Part shown: positions 8,603 through 17,385 of the stretch, piece by piece | Layout: each line of letters begins with the position of its first letter | How positions within the stretch are numbered: the stretch's first letter is position 1 | Source: VAZQ01 sp963840535 | GTDB lineage: Bacteria > Pseudomonadota > Alphaproteobacteria > Rhizobiales > Xanthobacteraceae | Direction of reading: 5' to 3' | Assembly: GCA_963840535.1 (NCBI GenBank) | Contig: CAWIZJ010000007.1 | Span: forward strand, 47,913-111,912 | DNA length: 64,000 bases | The notes under the pieces: generated by a model | What the model was told of the DNA's origin: nothing | Databases searched by the model: none | The model's input: the letters and a program-made list of their open reading frames with translations, nothing else | Program-made: the position numbers and the translations under genes

Positions 8603-9124
8603 TCACTTCGTCAGCGCCCCCCGCAGGATCCTGCGCGCCGGCTCGCTGCCGTCGAGTTGCCGCGTGCTGCGGTGCTTGAACCTCCAGCCCTGCGGCGTGC
8701 GCACGAGCTCCCAGCGGTTCGCAGTCATGCGGTGGATGCGGAAGCCCCTGCCGCTGCCGTGGTTGGGGACCTCGACCGGATCGCCCTGCGTCTGCGGCAC
8801 CAGGATCTGCAGATAGGACGTGACCACGGCGGTATCGCCGTCGATCGCGACATGAGGCAACCCGGTGAAATGGGCGAGGCCGCCCGCGATTGCCGCCTGG
8901 TGCTCCGGGCTCATCACCTGGTTTGCCAGCGCGTCGCGGCCGCGCGGGCTCGAAAGCATCCCGCCGCGATCGAACACCCCGTCCTCGACCCAGCAGGCGG
9001 CGATATGGTCCTTGCCGGCGGTATCGGCGCTGGGCGGATGGCTGGCGATCAGATTGTAGATCTCGAGCCGATCCTCGATGACGCGGATACGGTCTTCCAG
9101 GCTGCGATTGGCTGCTGCGGTCAT
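8603..9124 (-). CDS. NTF2/SnoaL-like protein
   Basis: This 173-residue protein has the SnoaL-like alpha+beta barrel layout: an N-terminal helix (EDRLEIYNLIASH), then the typical ACWVEDGVFDRGGM turn with its acidic residues, and a C-terminal sheet ending RTPQGWRFKHRSTRQLDG. GGAG lies about 6 bases before the ATG. The family includes ketosteroid isomerases, limonene-epoxide hydrolases and ring-hydroxylating dioxygenase small subunits. It follows the MetE-like gene by 47 bases on the same strand, so the two are probably co-transcribed. The reaction is unknown. Confidence 0.75.
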   Translation of the reverse strand: MTAAANRSLEDRIRVIEDRLEIYNLIASHPPSADTAGKDHIAACWVEDGVFDRGGMLSSPRGRDALANQVMSPEHQAAIAGGLAHFTGLPHVAIDGDTAVVTSYLQILVPQTQGDPVEVPNHGSGRGFRIHRMTANRWELVRTPQGWRFKHRSTRQLDGSEPARRILRGALTK

Positions 9125-9171
9125 GCTCGGCTCCGTTTAATTGGTATGGTGGGCAAAATCGCGCGGCGCCT

Positions 9172-10299
9172 TTACCCATGTCCCCACACTTCGCGCGCTG
9201 TCTCGACCACCAGGGTGAGCTTGGCGATCTCGCCGGAGATATCCATGGTGTTGCCGCCGATGCCGCTGGAGAAACCGCATTGCGGGGAGAGCGCCAGTTG
9301 CTCCAGCGGTGCATGCCTGCCGGCCGCCTCGATGCGGCGCTTGAGCTCGTCCTTGCTCTCGAGCTCGCCGCTCTTGGTGGTGACTAGGCCGAGCACGGCA
9401 ATCTTGCCCTTGGGGAGGAACCGCAGCGGCTCGAAGCCGCCGGCGCGGGCGCTGTCGTATTCCAGGAAATAGCCGTCGACGCCGATATCGTTGAACAGGA
9501 GCTCCGCGATCGGCTCGTAGCCGCCCTCCGCCACCCAGGCGCCGGCGAAGTTGCCGCGGCACAGATGCATGCACACCGTCATGTCCTGCGGGCGATCCCT
9601 GATGGTGTCGTTGAGGAGCCTGGCATAGGTCCGCGGCAGCGTGCCGGGGTCTTCGCCGATATTGGCCACCTGGCGGCGCAGCTCCGGATCGCAGAGATAG
9701 GCGAGGTTGACCTCGTCGATCTGCAGGTAGCGGCAGCCGGCCTGCGCGAGGTCGGCGATCTCCTCGCGGTAGAGGCGCGCGAGATCGTCGTAGAACGCGG
9801 CGATGTCGGGATAGGCATCGGTATCGATCGCCTCGCGTCCGCCGCGAAAATGCATCACGGTGGGCGAGGGGATCGTGATCTTGGGCGTTGCGCGCGCGAT
9901 CGATGCCAGGAACCGGAAGTCGTCGACGAAGATGCCGCCACCCTCCGGCCGCGCCAGCCTGCCGGTGACCTGCATGGTGGGCGGGCTGTGCACGCGCTCG
10001 CCCTCCGCGGTATGAAACCTGACCGAGAGCCTGGACGGTATCATCTGCACGTTGCCGAACTTCAGCATGAAGTCCCGGTGCCAGGAGTGGCGGTTGTACT
10101 CGCCGTCGGTCACCAGCTCGAGCCCGATCTCCTCCTGCATGCGCACCACGTCGCGGATGGCCGTCTGTTGGATGCGCATGAGCTCGGCGTCCGATATCTC
10201 CTTCTTCTCGGCCTGCTCGCGCGCCTTGATCAGCGCGTCGGGTCGGATCAGGCTGCCGACATGGTCGGCGCGAAAGGGAGGCTTGGTCCGTTCCTGCAT
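9172..10299 (-). CDS. MetE C-terminal-like cobalamin-independent methyltransferase
   Basis: This 375-residue protein matches the C-terminal half of cobalamin-independent methionine synthase. It shows FRADHVGSLIRP at the start, then GLELVTDGEYNRHSW, LQIDEVNLAYL, a CMHLCRGN metal-ligand region and QCGFSSGIGGNT near the end. The N-terminal half of true MetE is missing, as in the YxjG/YxjH-like group, so its methyl donor and acceptor may differ. GGAGA lies 5-6 bases before the ATG at 10299; an in-frame extension to 10389 has no family likeness. It heads a two-gene unit with the NTF2-like gene. Confidence 0.85.
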   Translation of the reverse strand: MQERTKPPFRADHVGSLIRPDALIKAREQAEKKEISDAELMRIQQTAIRDVVRMQEEIGLELVTDGEYNRHSWHRDFMLKFGNVQMIPSRLSVRFHTAEGERVHSPPTMQVTGRLARPEGGGIFVDDFRFLASIARATPKITIPSPTVMHFRGGREAIDTDAYPDIAAFYDDLARLYREEIADLAQAGCRYLQIDEVNLAYLCDPELRRQVANIGEDPGTLPRTYARLLNDTIRDRPQDMTVCMHLCRGNFAGAWVAEGGYEPIAELLFNDIGVDGYFLEYDSARAGGFEPLRFLPKGKIAVLGLVTTKSGELESKDELKRRIEAAGRHAPLEQLALSPQCGFSSGIGGNTMDISGEIAKLTLVVETAREVWGHG

Positions 10300-10451
10300 G
10301 TGATCTCCGGGGCGATCGCTGCGTGAGCCTATCACACCACGCACGACCTCCGGCATGCGTCCGGTGTAGACTGGCGTCGGTGCGTTCACATGTCAGCCGC
10401 CGGGTGCAACGGCTCGGCCAGCGACGAAACGATGGTCACGGAGGAAATGCC

Positions 10452-11423
10452 ATGAAGGCCGGTGTCGCCAGCGAGAACGGACTGGTCGTGCGCGACGTCC
10501 CGCAGCCGCGGCCCAAGCCGAACGAGGTGCTGGTGAAGGTCCGCGCGGCAGCGCTCAACCGCGCCGATCTGACCACCGCACGCGGTCAGCCGCACGGCAG
10601 CCACGCCGGCGTCGGCGCGCCTGTCGGCCTCGAATGGGCGGGCGAGGTGGCGGAGACCGGCAGCGAGGTGCAGGGCGGCTTCAAGCCCGGCGACCGCGTC
10701 ATGTGCTCGGGCAGCGGCGGCTATGCGGAATATGCGGTGAGCGACTGGGGGCGCGTCAACGCGATGCCGTCGGGCATGAGCTTCGATGCAGCGGCGACGC
10801 TCCCGGTTTCGCTGATCACGCTGCACAACGCGCTGGTCAGCGCCGGCCGATTGCAGGTGGGCGAGAGCGTGATGATCCAGGGAGCGAGCTCCGGCGTCGG
10901 GCTGATGGGCCTGCAGATCGCCAAGCTCATGGGTGCGGGCATCGTCATCGGCACGTCGACCGACGACGCGCGGCGTGCGCGCCTGCAGGAGTTCGGGGCC
11001 GACCTCGCCGTGGATACCCGCGACGGCGGCTGGCCCGACCGCGTGCTCGAGGCCACCGCCGGCAAGGGCGTCAATCTCGTGGTCGACATGCTGTCGGGGC
11101 AGGTGGTCGCCCAGGCCATGAAAGCGATGGCGTTGCTCGGACGCATCGTCAATGTCGGCCGTCTCGCCGGCACCAGGGCCGAGCTCGATTTCGACCTGCA
11201 TGCGCTCAAGCGCATCGACTATATCGGGGTGACCTTCCGCACCCGGACCCTCGACGAGGTGCGCGAGATCAACCGCCGCATGCGCGCCGATCTCTGGGGC
11301 GCGGTGACCGCGGGCAGGCTCGCGCTGCCGATCGACCGCCGCTTTCCGCTCGACCAGGCGCCCGAAGCGCAGGCGCACATGCGCGCCAACCGGCATTTCG
11401 GAAAGATCGTGCTGACGATGTGA
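10452..11423 (+). CDS. Zinc-less quinone oxidoreductase (MDR family)
   Basis: This 323-residue medium-chain reductase has a GroES-like N-terminal domain (EVLVKVRAAALNRADL, then GLEWAGEV) and a Rossmann domain with GASSGVGLMGLQIAKLMGA, the NADPH site of quinone oxidoreductases. The structural zinc cysteines are absent. GGAGGAAATGCC precedes the ATG. It is divergent from the MetE-like gene across 152 bases and convergent with tusA. It probably reduces quinones or enoyl compounds with NADPH; the substrate is unknown. Confidence 0.88.
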   Translation: MKAGVASENGLVVRDVPQPRPKPNEVLVKVRAAALNRADLTTARGQPHGSHAGVGAPVGLEWAGEVAETGSEVQGGFKPGDRVMCSGSGGYAEYAVSDWGRVNAMPSGMSFDAAATLPVSLITLHNALVSAGRLQVGESVMIQGASSGVGLMGLQIAKLMGAGIVIGTSTDDARRARLQEFGADLAVDTRDGGWPDRVLEATAGKGVNLVVDMLSGQVVAQAMKAMALLGRIVNVGRLAGTRAELDFDLHALKRIDYIGVTFRTRTLDEVREINRRMRADLWGAVTAGRLALPIDRRFPLDQAPEAQAHMRANRHFGKIVLTM

Positions 11424-11458
11424 CGCGCGCAGGCGCAATGGCGCTACCTGCCGGTGCG

Positions 11459-11683
11459 TCAGCGCTTCCTGATCCGGAACACCAGCACGCCGCCGTCGTG
11501 CGAGCTGGCCTCGAGCCGGTCGCCGGTCTGGTTGAGCAGGTTCGGGATATCGATCGCGGTGAGCGGATCGGTGCATTCGGCAATCAACAGGTCGCCGGGC
11601 GCGAGCGCCGTCAACGCCTTGCGCGCGCGCAACGCGGGGAGGGGACACTTGAGTCCGCGCAAGTTGATGGTCTTCTCGGCCAT
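11459..11683 (-). CDS. tusA: TusA-family sulfur carrier
   Basis: This 74-residue protein has the signature LRGLKCPLPALRARKAL, with the sulfur-carrying cysteine at residue 13. The fold and length are those of TusA/SirA proteins, which relay persulfide sulfur for tRNA thiolation, molybdenum cofactor formation or sulfur oxidation. I chose the ATG at 11683; the in-frame extension to 11773 runs into the MITE-like palindrome. Because a Moco/formate dehydrogenase block begins 220 bases away, a role in sulfur supply to FdhD or Moco is plausible but inferred. Confidence 0.88.
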   Translation of the reverse strand: MAEKTINLRGLKCPLPALRARKALTALAPGDLLIAECTDPLTAIDIPNLLNQTGDRLEASSHDGGVLVFRIRKR

Positions 11684-11690
11684 TTGATCC

Positions 11691-11767
11691 CTAGTGCCCC
11701 GAACCCGGGGTTCGCACAACTGTGCCGCAAATCCGATTGCGAACTTCGGGTTCAAAAGGGGCACTAG
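11691..11767. repeat. MITE-like palindrome 1
   Basis: This 77-base element has CTAGTGCCCC at the left end and GGGGCACTAG at the right as perfect terminal inverted repeats. The repeats continue inward as GAACCCGGGGTTCGC and GCGAACTTCGGGTTC with small differences. It is closely related to the element 14 bases to its right. Confidence 0.8.
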
Positions 11768-11780
11768 AATCATAGAGTTG

Positions 11781-11855
11781 CTAGTGTCCCTTTGATTCCG
11801 AAGTTCGCTCAGAGTGTGCCGTGAGTGCTGGCGAACTTCGGAATCGGGACACTAG
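11781..11855. repeat. MITE-like palindrome 2
   Basis: This 75-base element has terminal repeats CTAGTGTCCC and GGGACACTAG. The inner arms GATTCCGAAGTTCGC and GCGAACTTCGGAATC are perfect complements apart from a TTT insertion, with a 22-base centre. It shares its layout and much of its sequence with palindrome 1. No transposase is nearby, as expected of a miniature element mobilised in trans. Confidence 0.8.
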
Positions 11856-11906
11856 CGAAGGTGTGCCGCTTTCGCAGGCCGGCGCAATATAATACTGACG
11901 CAGGCG

Positions 11907-13034
11907 ATGGTCTCGCAGCCCGAAGCCTCGCAGCGGATCGCCCGCCTGACGCCGCTCGACGACGTGCTCGCCTGCATCGACGCGCAGGTCGAGCCGGTGG
12001 CGCCGCGCACCGCCGACCTGTCCGTCGCGTACGGACTGACCCTGGCCGACGGATCTCGTCATCCCTGCTCCGGCTCCGCCGGCGTCGCTCGCGCTGCGCG
12101 ACGGCTGGGCGGTGAGATCCGAGCTCACCGCCGATGCGGGCACCTATGCGCCGGCGCCGCTCCCCTCCGCCGTGCGGGTCGATGTCGGCGATCCGCTTCC
12201 GGCGGGTGCCGATGCGGTCGCGCCGCTCGATGCGGTGACGATCCGCGACGGGGTGGCGCAGACGCTGATGCCGCTGGGTCCCGGCGAAGGCGTGCTGCCG
12301 CGCGGCGGCGATGCCGGCCGCGGACGCAATGCTGCCGGCAGGTCGGCGCCTCGGCCGCCTGCAGCTCGCCTTGCTTGCGGCCGCGGGCGTGACCGCAGTG
12401 CGCCTGCGCGCGCCGCGCGTGCGGCTGGCGCGCGCCCGGCCCGGTGATCCCGTGATCGATGCCGCCGTCGATTGCATTGCCGATGCGATCCGGTCGGCGG
12501 GCGGCGTGGTCGGCTTCGGCGAGCCCGGCCAGGGCGTCGAGCATGCATTGAGCGATCGCGAGGTGGACGCCGTCGTCGTCATCGGCGGCACCGGCAGTGG
12601 ACGCAGCGACGCCACCGTCCGGACACTGGCGTCGATCGGAGCGGTGATCGTGCACGGGGTCGGCCTGCTGCCGGGCGAAACGAGTGCGTTCGGCAAGGTC
12701 GGCGCACGTCCGGTGCTGGCCCTGCCCGGGCGGCTCGATGCCGCAGCGGCGGCCTGGCACATGCTCGGACGCACGTTGCTGGCGCGGTTGGCGGACAGTC
12801 GGGAACCACCGAGCTGGCGGACGGCCAAGCTCACCCACAAGGTCACCTCCAGCGTCGGCCTCGCGGAGCTGGTGCCGGTTCGGTTGGAGGGCGAAACGGC
12901 CCGGCCCTTGCCCATAGCCTCGGGCTATGTGCCGCTCTCGTCGCTCGCGCTCGGCCGATGGCTGGGTTCTGGTGAGAGCCGGGAGCGAAGGCTACCCGGC
13001 GGGGACCGAGGTCGTGATAAGACCCTGGCCATGA
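11907..13034 (+). CDS. MoeA-like molybdopterin-binding protein (three frameshifts)
   Basis: With one extra base removed near 12051, 12313 and 12957, this reads as a 374-residue MoeA-like protein. The N-terminus LTPLDDVLACIDAQVEPVAP is MoeA-like. The middle MPT-binding domain has VVVIGGTGSGRSDATVRTLA and HGVGLLPGETSAFGKVG, and the tail GSEGYPAGTEVVIRPWP is a typical MoeA domain IV end. Net length is exactly right after correction, so the breaks look like sequencing errors. Its stop overlaps the ATG of the next moeA-like gene. It probably takes part in molybdate or tungstate insertion, perhaps for formate dehydrogenase. Confidence 0.7.
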
Positions 13035-15037
13035 CTTCATGTTTCATGACTGCACGTTTCGAAGCGGGATCAGCCGAGCAGGATCTCATCGCCGCAATCC
13101 GTCGCGCGGCGCGGCAGGAGCAATTCCTCGAAGTGGTCTCCGCCGAGGAGGCGCGCGCGCGCTTTGCGCAGCACATCGACCTGTCGCCGCTTGCCGCGGA
13201 AACGGTCGCGCTTTCGCAGGCGCACGGCCGCGTGCTCGCCCATGACGTGATCGCACCGATCGACGTGCCGCCGTTCGATCGCGCCAATGTCGATGGCTTT
13301 GCGCTGCGGTCCGCCGATACGGTCGCCGCAGGCGCAGGCGAGGTGCCGCGGCTTGTTCTCAACGGCGAGGTGATCGTGTGCGGGCACCCGCCGGCGCTCG
13401 AGGTCGCCGCGGGCTCCGCCACCACCATCGCGACCGGCGGCGTCGTGCCGCGCGGAGCCGACGCGGTGATCATGGTCGAGCATACCGAGCTGGTCGACGA
13501 CGGCGCATCGCCGGCGATCGATGTGCGCCGCGCCGTCGCACCGGGACAGTTCGTCTCCTATGCCGGCTCCGACATCGCTCGTGGCGAGGTGGTGCTGCGC
13601 AGGCGCAGCGCGATCTCCTCGCGCGAGATCGGCATGCTCGCGGCCTGCGGCATCGCAGCGGTCGAGGTGATCCGTCGGCCCAAGGTGGCGGTGCTGTCGA
13701 CCGGCGACGAGCTTGCCGCGCCGGGCGGCGTGCTCGGACCCGCGCGGGTCTACGACAGCAACGGCGCCATCATTGCGGCGGCCGTGACGGAAGCCGGCGG
13801 CGAGCCGGTCGCCCTGGGGGCGTTTCCGGACAATGAAGCCGCGCTCGAGCGCGCGGTGCGCGGCGCACTGGCAGCCTGCGACCTGGTCGTGCTCTCCGGC
13901 GGCACCTCGAAGGGCGCCGGCGATCTCTCCCACCGCATCATCTCGAAGCTCGGCGCTCCCGGCATTCTCGTCCACGGCGTGGCGCTCAAGCCGGGCAAGC
14001 CGCTCTGTCTCGCCGCAATCGAGGGCAAGCCGCTGGTGGTGCTGCCCGGGTTTCCCACCTCGGCGATCTTCACCTTCCACGCCTTCGTCGCGCCGGTGAT
14101 CCGAGCCCGCGCCGGCCTGCCGCCCGAGGCGGCGCGCGTGATCGAGGCCGACGTGCCGGTGCGGATCGTCTCCGAGCTCGGCCGCAAGGAATTCGCACTG
14201 GTGGCGCTGGTCGCCGGCGATGAGCGGCCGGTCGCGTTTCCGACCGCCAAGGGTTCCGGCGCCGTGTCGAGCTTCTCCCAGGCCGACGGCTTCCTGGAGA
14301 TCGATGCACTCGCGCCCGCGCTCGACGCCGGTACGCGTGCGCGCGTCACCCTCATCGGGCAGGCCGCGGCGTTGCCCGATCTCGTGGTCATGGGCAGTCA
14401 CGACGTCGCGCTCGACGTCGTGCTCGGTGCGCTCGCCGACCGGGGGCTCACGGCCCGCACCATCGCGGTCGGCAGCATGGGTGGCGTTACCGCCGCCGAG
14501 CGCGGCGAATGCGACCTCGCGCCGGTGCATCTCGTCGATCCCGCAAGCGGCATCTACAACGCGCATCTGGTGCGTCCGGGCCTCATGCTGGTGAAGGGCT
14601 GGCAGCGCATGCAGGGCTTCGTGCACCGGCGGGATGACGCGCGGTTTGCCGGACGCAGCTTGCAGGCGGCGCTGGCGGCGGCGTTGGACGATCCGCAGTG
14701 CCTGATGGTCAGCCGCAATGCCGGGGCCGGCACGCGGGTGCTGATCGATGCCTTGCTCGCGGGTGCGCGCCCTGCCGGCTACAGCAACCAGCCGCGCTCG
14801 CACAACGCGGTGGCCGCCGCGGTGGCGCAGGGCCGGGCGGATTGGGGCATCGCGATCGAGCCGGTCGCGCGTCTCTACGGGCTCGGTTTCATTGCGGTTG
14901 CACCCGAGGATTATGATTTCCTGCTGGTCGAAAGCCGCCGCGACCGCCCGGCCGTGCAGGCGTTCCTTGCCGCATTGCGCGACGAGACCGTGCGCGGGAA
15001 AGTCCGTGCGCTCGGCATGCGGCCGGCGCAGGCGTGA
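13031..15037 (+). CDS. moeA: MoeA fused to a periplasmic-binding-protein-like domain
   Basis: This 668-residue protein joins two parts. Residues 1 to about 430 are MoeA, the molybdotransferase that inserts molybdate into MPT-AMP: it has DVPPFDRANVDGFALR, a GDELAAPGGVLGPARVYDSN segment and SGGTSKGAGDLSHR near residue 290, the MPT-binding loop. Residues about 450-665 (LPDLVVMGSHDVALDVVLGA to the end) are a PBP-like domain of the kind fused to MoeA or HTH domains. The domain has no signal peptide, so it may sense or deliver oxyanion in the cytoplasm. The ATG at 13031 overlaps the upstream stop; an ATG at 13046 is also possible. Confidence 0.88.
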   Translation: MTSCFMTARFEAGSAEQDLIAAIRRAARQEQFLEVVSAEEARARFAQHIDLSPLAAETVALSQAHGRVLAHDVIAPIDVPPFDRANVDGFALRSADTVAAGAGEVPRLVLNGEVIVCGHPPALEVAAGSATTIATGGVVPRGADAVIMVEHTELVDDGASPAIDVRRAVAPGQFVSYAGSDIARGEVVLRRRSAISSREIGMLAACGIAAVEVIRRPKVAVLSTGDELAAPGGVLGPARVYDSNGAIIAAAVTEAGGEPVALGAFPDNEAALERAVRGALAACDLVVLSGGTSKGAGDLSHRIISKLGAPGILVHGVALKPGKPLCLAAIEGKPLVVLPGFPTSAIFTFHAFVAPVIRARAGLPPEAARVIEADVPVRIVSELGRKEFALVALVAGDERPVAFPTAKGSGAVSSFSQADGFLEIDALAPALDAGTRARVTLIGQAAALPDLVVMGSHDVALDVVLGALADRGLTARTIAVGSMGGVTAAERGECDLAPVHLVDPASGIYNAHLVRPGLMLVKGWQRMQGFVHRRDDARFAGRSLQAALAAALDDPQCLMVSRNAGAGTRVLIDALLAGARPAGYSNQPRSHNAVAAAVAQGRADWGIAIEPVARLYGLGFIAVAPEDYDFLLVESRRDRPAVQAFLAALRDETVRGKVRALGMRPAQA

Positions 15038-15158
15038 GCCGGGCCTTTCGGTCGATATGGCCTGCTTTCCCGACCGGCCGCAGGAACCAGGGTGCGAGAA
15101 TGACGATTGCGAGTAGGACGTGGAGCCGCGCAGTCGGCATGATCGGGACGGGTCGGTG

Positions 15159-16446
15159 ATGGCGAGCACCCCGCTGCGGCTCTTGGTGGCCTTTTCCTGT
15201 GTGCTGGCGGCGCCCGGTGCCGCGCATGCGCAGCTGCGCGGCCACGGGGGACCGGTGCGCGCGCTGGCGATCTCGCCGGATGGGACGCAGGCGGTTTCCG
15301 GCAGCTTCGACAGTTCCGCGATCCGCTGGTCGCTGGAGCGTAACGCCGCCGAGCAGGTGCTGCGCTTTCACGAAGGCGCGGTCAATGCGGCAGCCTTCCT
15401 GGCGGACGGCCGCGTCGCGTCGAGCGGCGAGGATGCGCGCATCGCGATCTGGCATCCCGGCGAGCCGCGGCCCGCGCTGGTGCTCGAGGGTCACAAGGCG
15501 CCGGTGGTCGCGCTCGCACTCTCGCCCGACGGCAGCATGCTGGCATCGGCGTCCTGGGACCACAGCGCTCGCGTGTGGCCGCTCGCGGGCGGCAGTGCCG
15601 CGGGTGATCGAGGGTCACCAGCAGAACGTCAACGGGGTCGCCTTCACACCGGATGGCCGTGCGCTGGTCACCGCCGGCTACGACGCGACCGTGCGCATCT
15701 CCCCGCTCGGCGATGGACCGGCCGTGGTGGCGACGCTGCCTTCGCCGTTGAACACGGTGGCAGTCGCGCCCGACGGCGAGATCGTCTGCGCGGGTGCCGA
15801 CGGCAAGGTCTACGTGCTGTCCGCCGCGGGCGATCTGCAGGGGGAGATCGAAGCCGGTCCGACGCCGGTCATTGCGGTTGCCGTGTCGGGCGATGGCCGC
15901 CTGATCGCTGCCGCCGGCGTGCGCGGCTCGGTTGCCATCATCGACCGCGTGGCGCGCAGGCTCGAGCGCACCCTGGTCGGGCCTGGATTGCCGGTGTGGT
16001 CGGTCGCTTTTGCTCCCGATCGCCGCACGCTGCTCACCGGCGGCACCGACCGCATGGTCCGGCGCTGGGATGCGGTCAGCGGGGAGCCGATCGGCAACGT
16101 GGTCATGGGCGCGCCCGAGGATCCGCTGGCCGCGTTCGCCGGCGATCCCGGCGCCGACGTGTTCCGCGCCTGCGTCGCCTGTCACACCTTGCGCGCGGAC
16201 GAGGGCGTGCGCGCCGGACCGACCCTTGCCGGCATCTTCGGCCGCCGGATCGCGACCCTGCCCGGCTACGATTTCTCCGACGCGCTCAAGCGGCTCGACA
16301 TCGTCTGGACGGCGGAGACGGTCTCGAAGCTGTTCGAGGTCGGGCCCATGGCCTACACGCCCGGCACCAAGATGCCGGAGCAGACGATCGGCTCCGCCGA
16401 GGATCGTGCCGCGCTGATGAAGTTCCTGGAGAAGGCCACCCGGTAG
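15159..16446 (+). CDS. Secreted WD40-repeat cytochrome c (one frameshift)
   Basis: After correcting one extra base near 15600 this is a 428-residue exported protein. The ATG at 15159 gives a clean signal peptide ending AAPGAAHAQ. WD40-type repeats follow (GHGGPVRALAISPDG, FHEGAVNAAAF, GHKAPVVALALSPDG, GHQQNVNGVAFTPDG and others), forming a beta-propeller up to about residue 320. The C-terminal domain is a class I cytochrome c with FRACVACHT as the heme site and a later TKMPEQ methionine. It is the last gene of the moeA-like run and could carry periplasmic electrons, although its partner is unknown. Confidence 0.8.
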
Positions 16447-16447
16447 C

Positions 16448-17358
16448 TCAGCCCTTTGAGCCGGCCAGCTCCAGCACCGCGTCGGCGAAAAGCTCGCGGC
16501 GCCTCCTGCGGCAGGTTGTGGCCGGCGCGCGGGATCACGCGGTGCTGATAGGGCCCGGTGAACATCGGTGCCTGCGCCATGGAGGTTTCCGGCGCCGACA
16601 AGCCGCTGCTGTCGCCGTGCAGCACGATGGTCGGCACCGTGATGCGCGGCTTCGCCGCCAATCGGCTCTCGATCGGCTCCAGGCTCGGATCGCCCGGCGC
16701 GTAACCGTAACGGCAGCGATACGAGTGGATCACCACGTCGACGAAATCGGGATTGTCGAAGGACCGTGCGGTGCGCGCGAAGGTGGCCTGGTCGAACCGC
16801 CAGCTCGGCGACCACAGGCGCCACAGCAGCTCGCACAGCTCGCGGCGGTGGGCCGTCAAGCCGGCACGGCCGCGCTCGGTATGGAAATAGTACTGGTACC
16901 AGAGCCGGTGCTCCTGCTCCGGCGGAGCCGGCTCGGCGGATGCGGCGACGTCGTGAATGTTGTAGCCGTTCGCGGAGACGAGGCCGCGCACGCGCTCCGG
17001 CCACAGCGCCGCGACCACGCAGGCCGCACGCCCGCCCCAGTCGTAGCCGGCGAGGATCGCGCGCTCGATTGCGAGCGCATCGCATCAGCTCCTTGAGGTC
17101 GTTGCCGAGCGCGGCCTGCTGCCCGGAGCGCAGCGTGCCGGTCGAGAGAAAGCGGGTCGGGCCATAGCCGCGCAAGTAGGGCACGATCACACGGCATCCC
17201 GCCGCAGCAAGCCGCGGCACGACGGCGTCGTAGGTACGCACGTCGTAGGGGAAGCCGTGCATGAGGAGGACCGCATTCCCGCGGGCGGGACCGCTCTCCT
17301 CGCAGGCGATCTCGAGGGTTCCGGCTCGGACGTGCCGTAGGCTTGCCGCTTCGCCCAT
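16448..17358 (-). CDS. Alpha/beta hydrolase, epoxide hydrolase type (two frameshifts)
   Basis: Removing one extra base near 17085 and another near 16500 gives a 302-residue alpha/beta hydrolase. The oxyanion turn MHGFPYDVRTYD and the strand VIVPYLRGYGPTRFL are family-typical. The nucleophile elbow reads GYDWGG, with Asp in place of Ser, as in epoxide hydrolases and haloalkane dehalogenases. The late RAGHNLPQEAP carries the catalytic His. It is convergent with the cytochrome c gene and lies 27 bases after the end of the ferredoxin-like gene on the same strand. The substrate is unknown. Confidence 0.75.
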
Positions 17359-17385
17359 CGGCTCCTCACCCCGCGTGTCTCGGCC

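Noticed and set aside
11888..11893. TATAAT upstream of the first MoeA-like gene
   Set aside because: It has no convincing -35 partner at the right distance, and alphaproteobacterial promoters rarely match this so exactly; it may be chance beside the MITE-like repeat.
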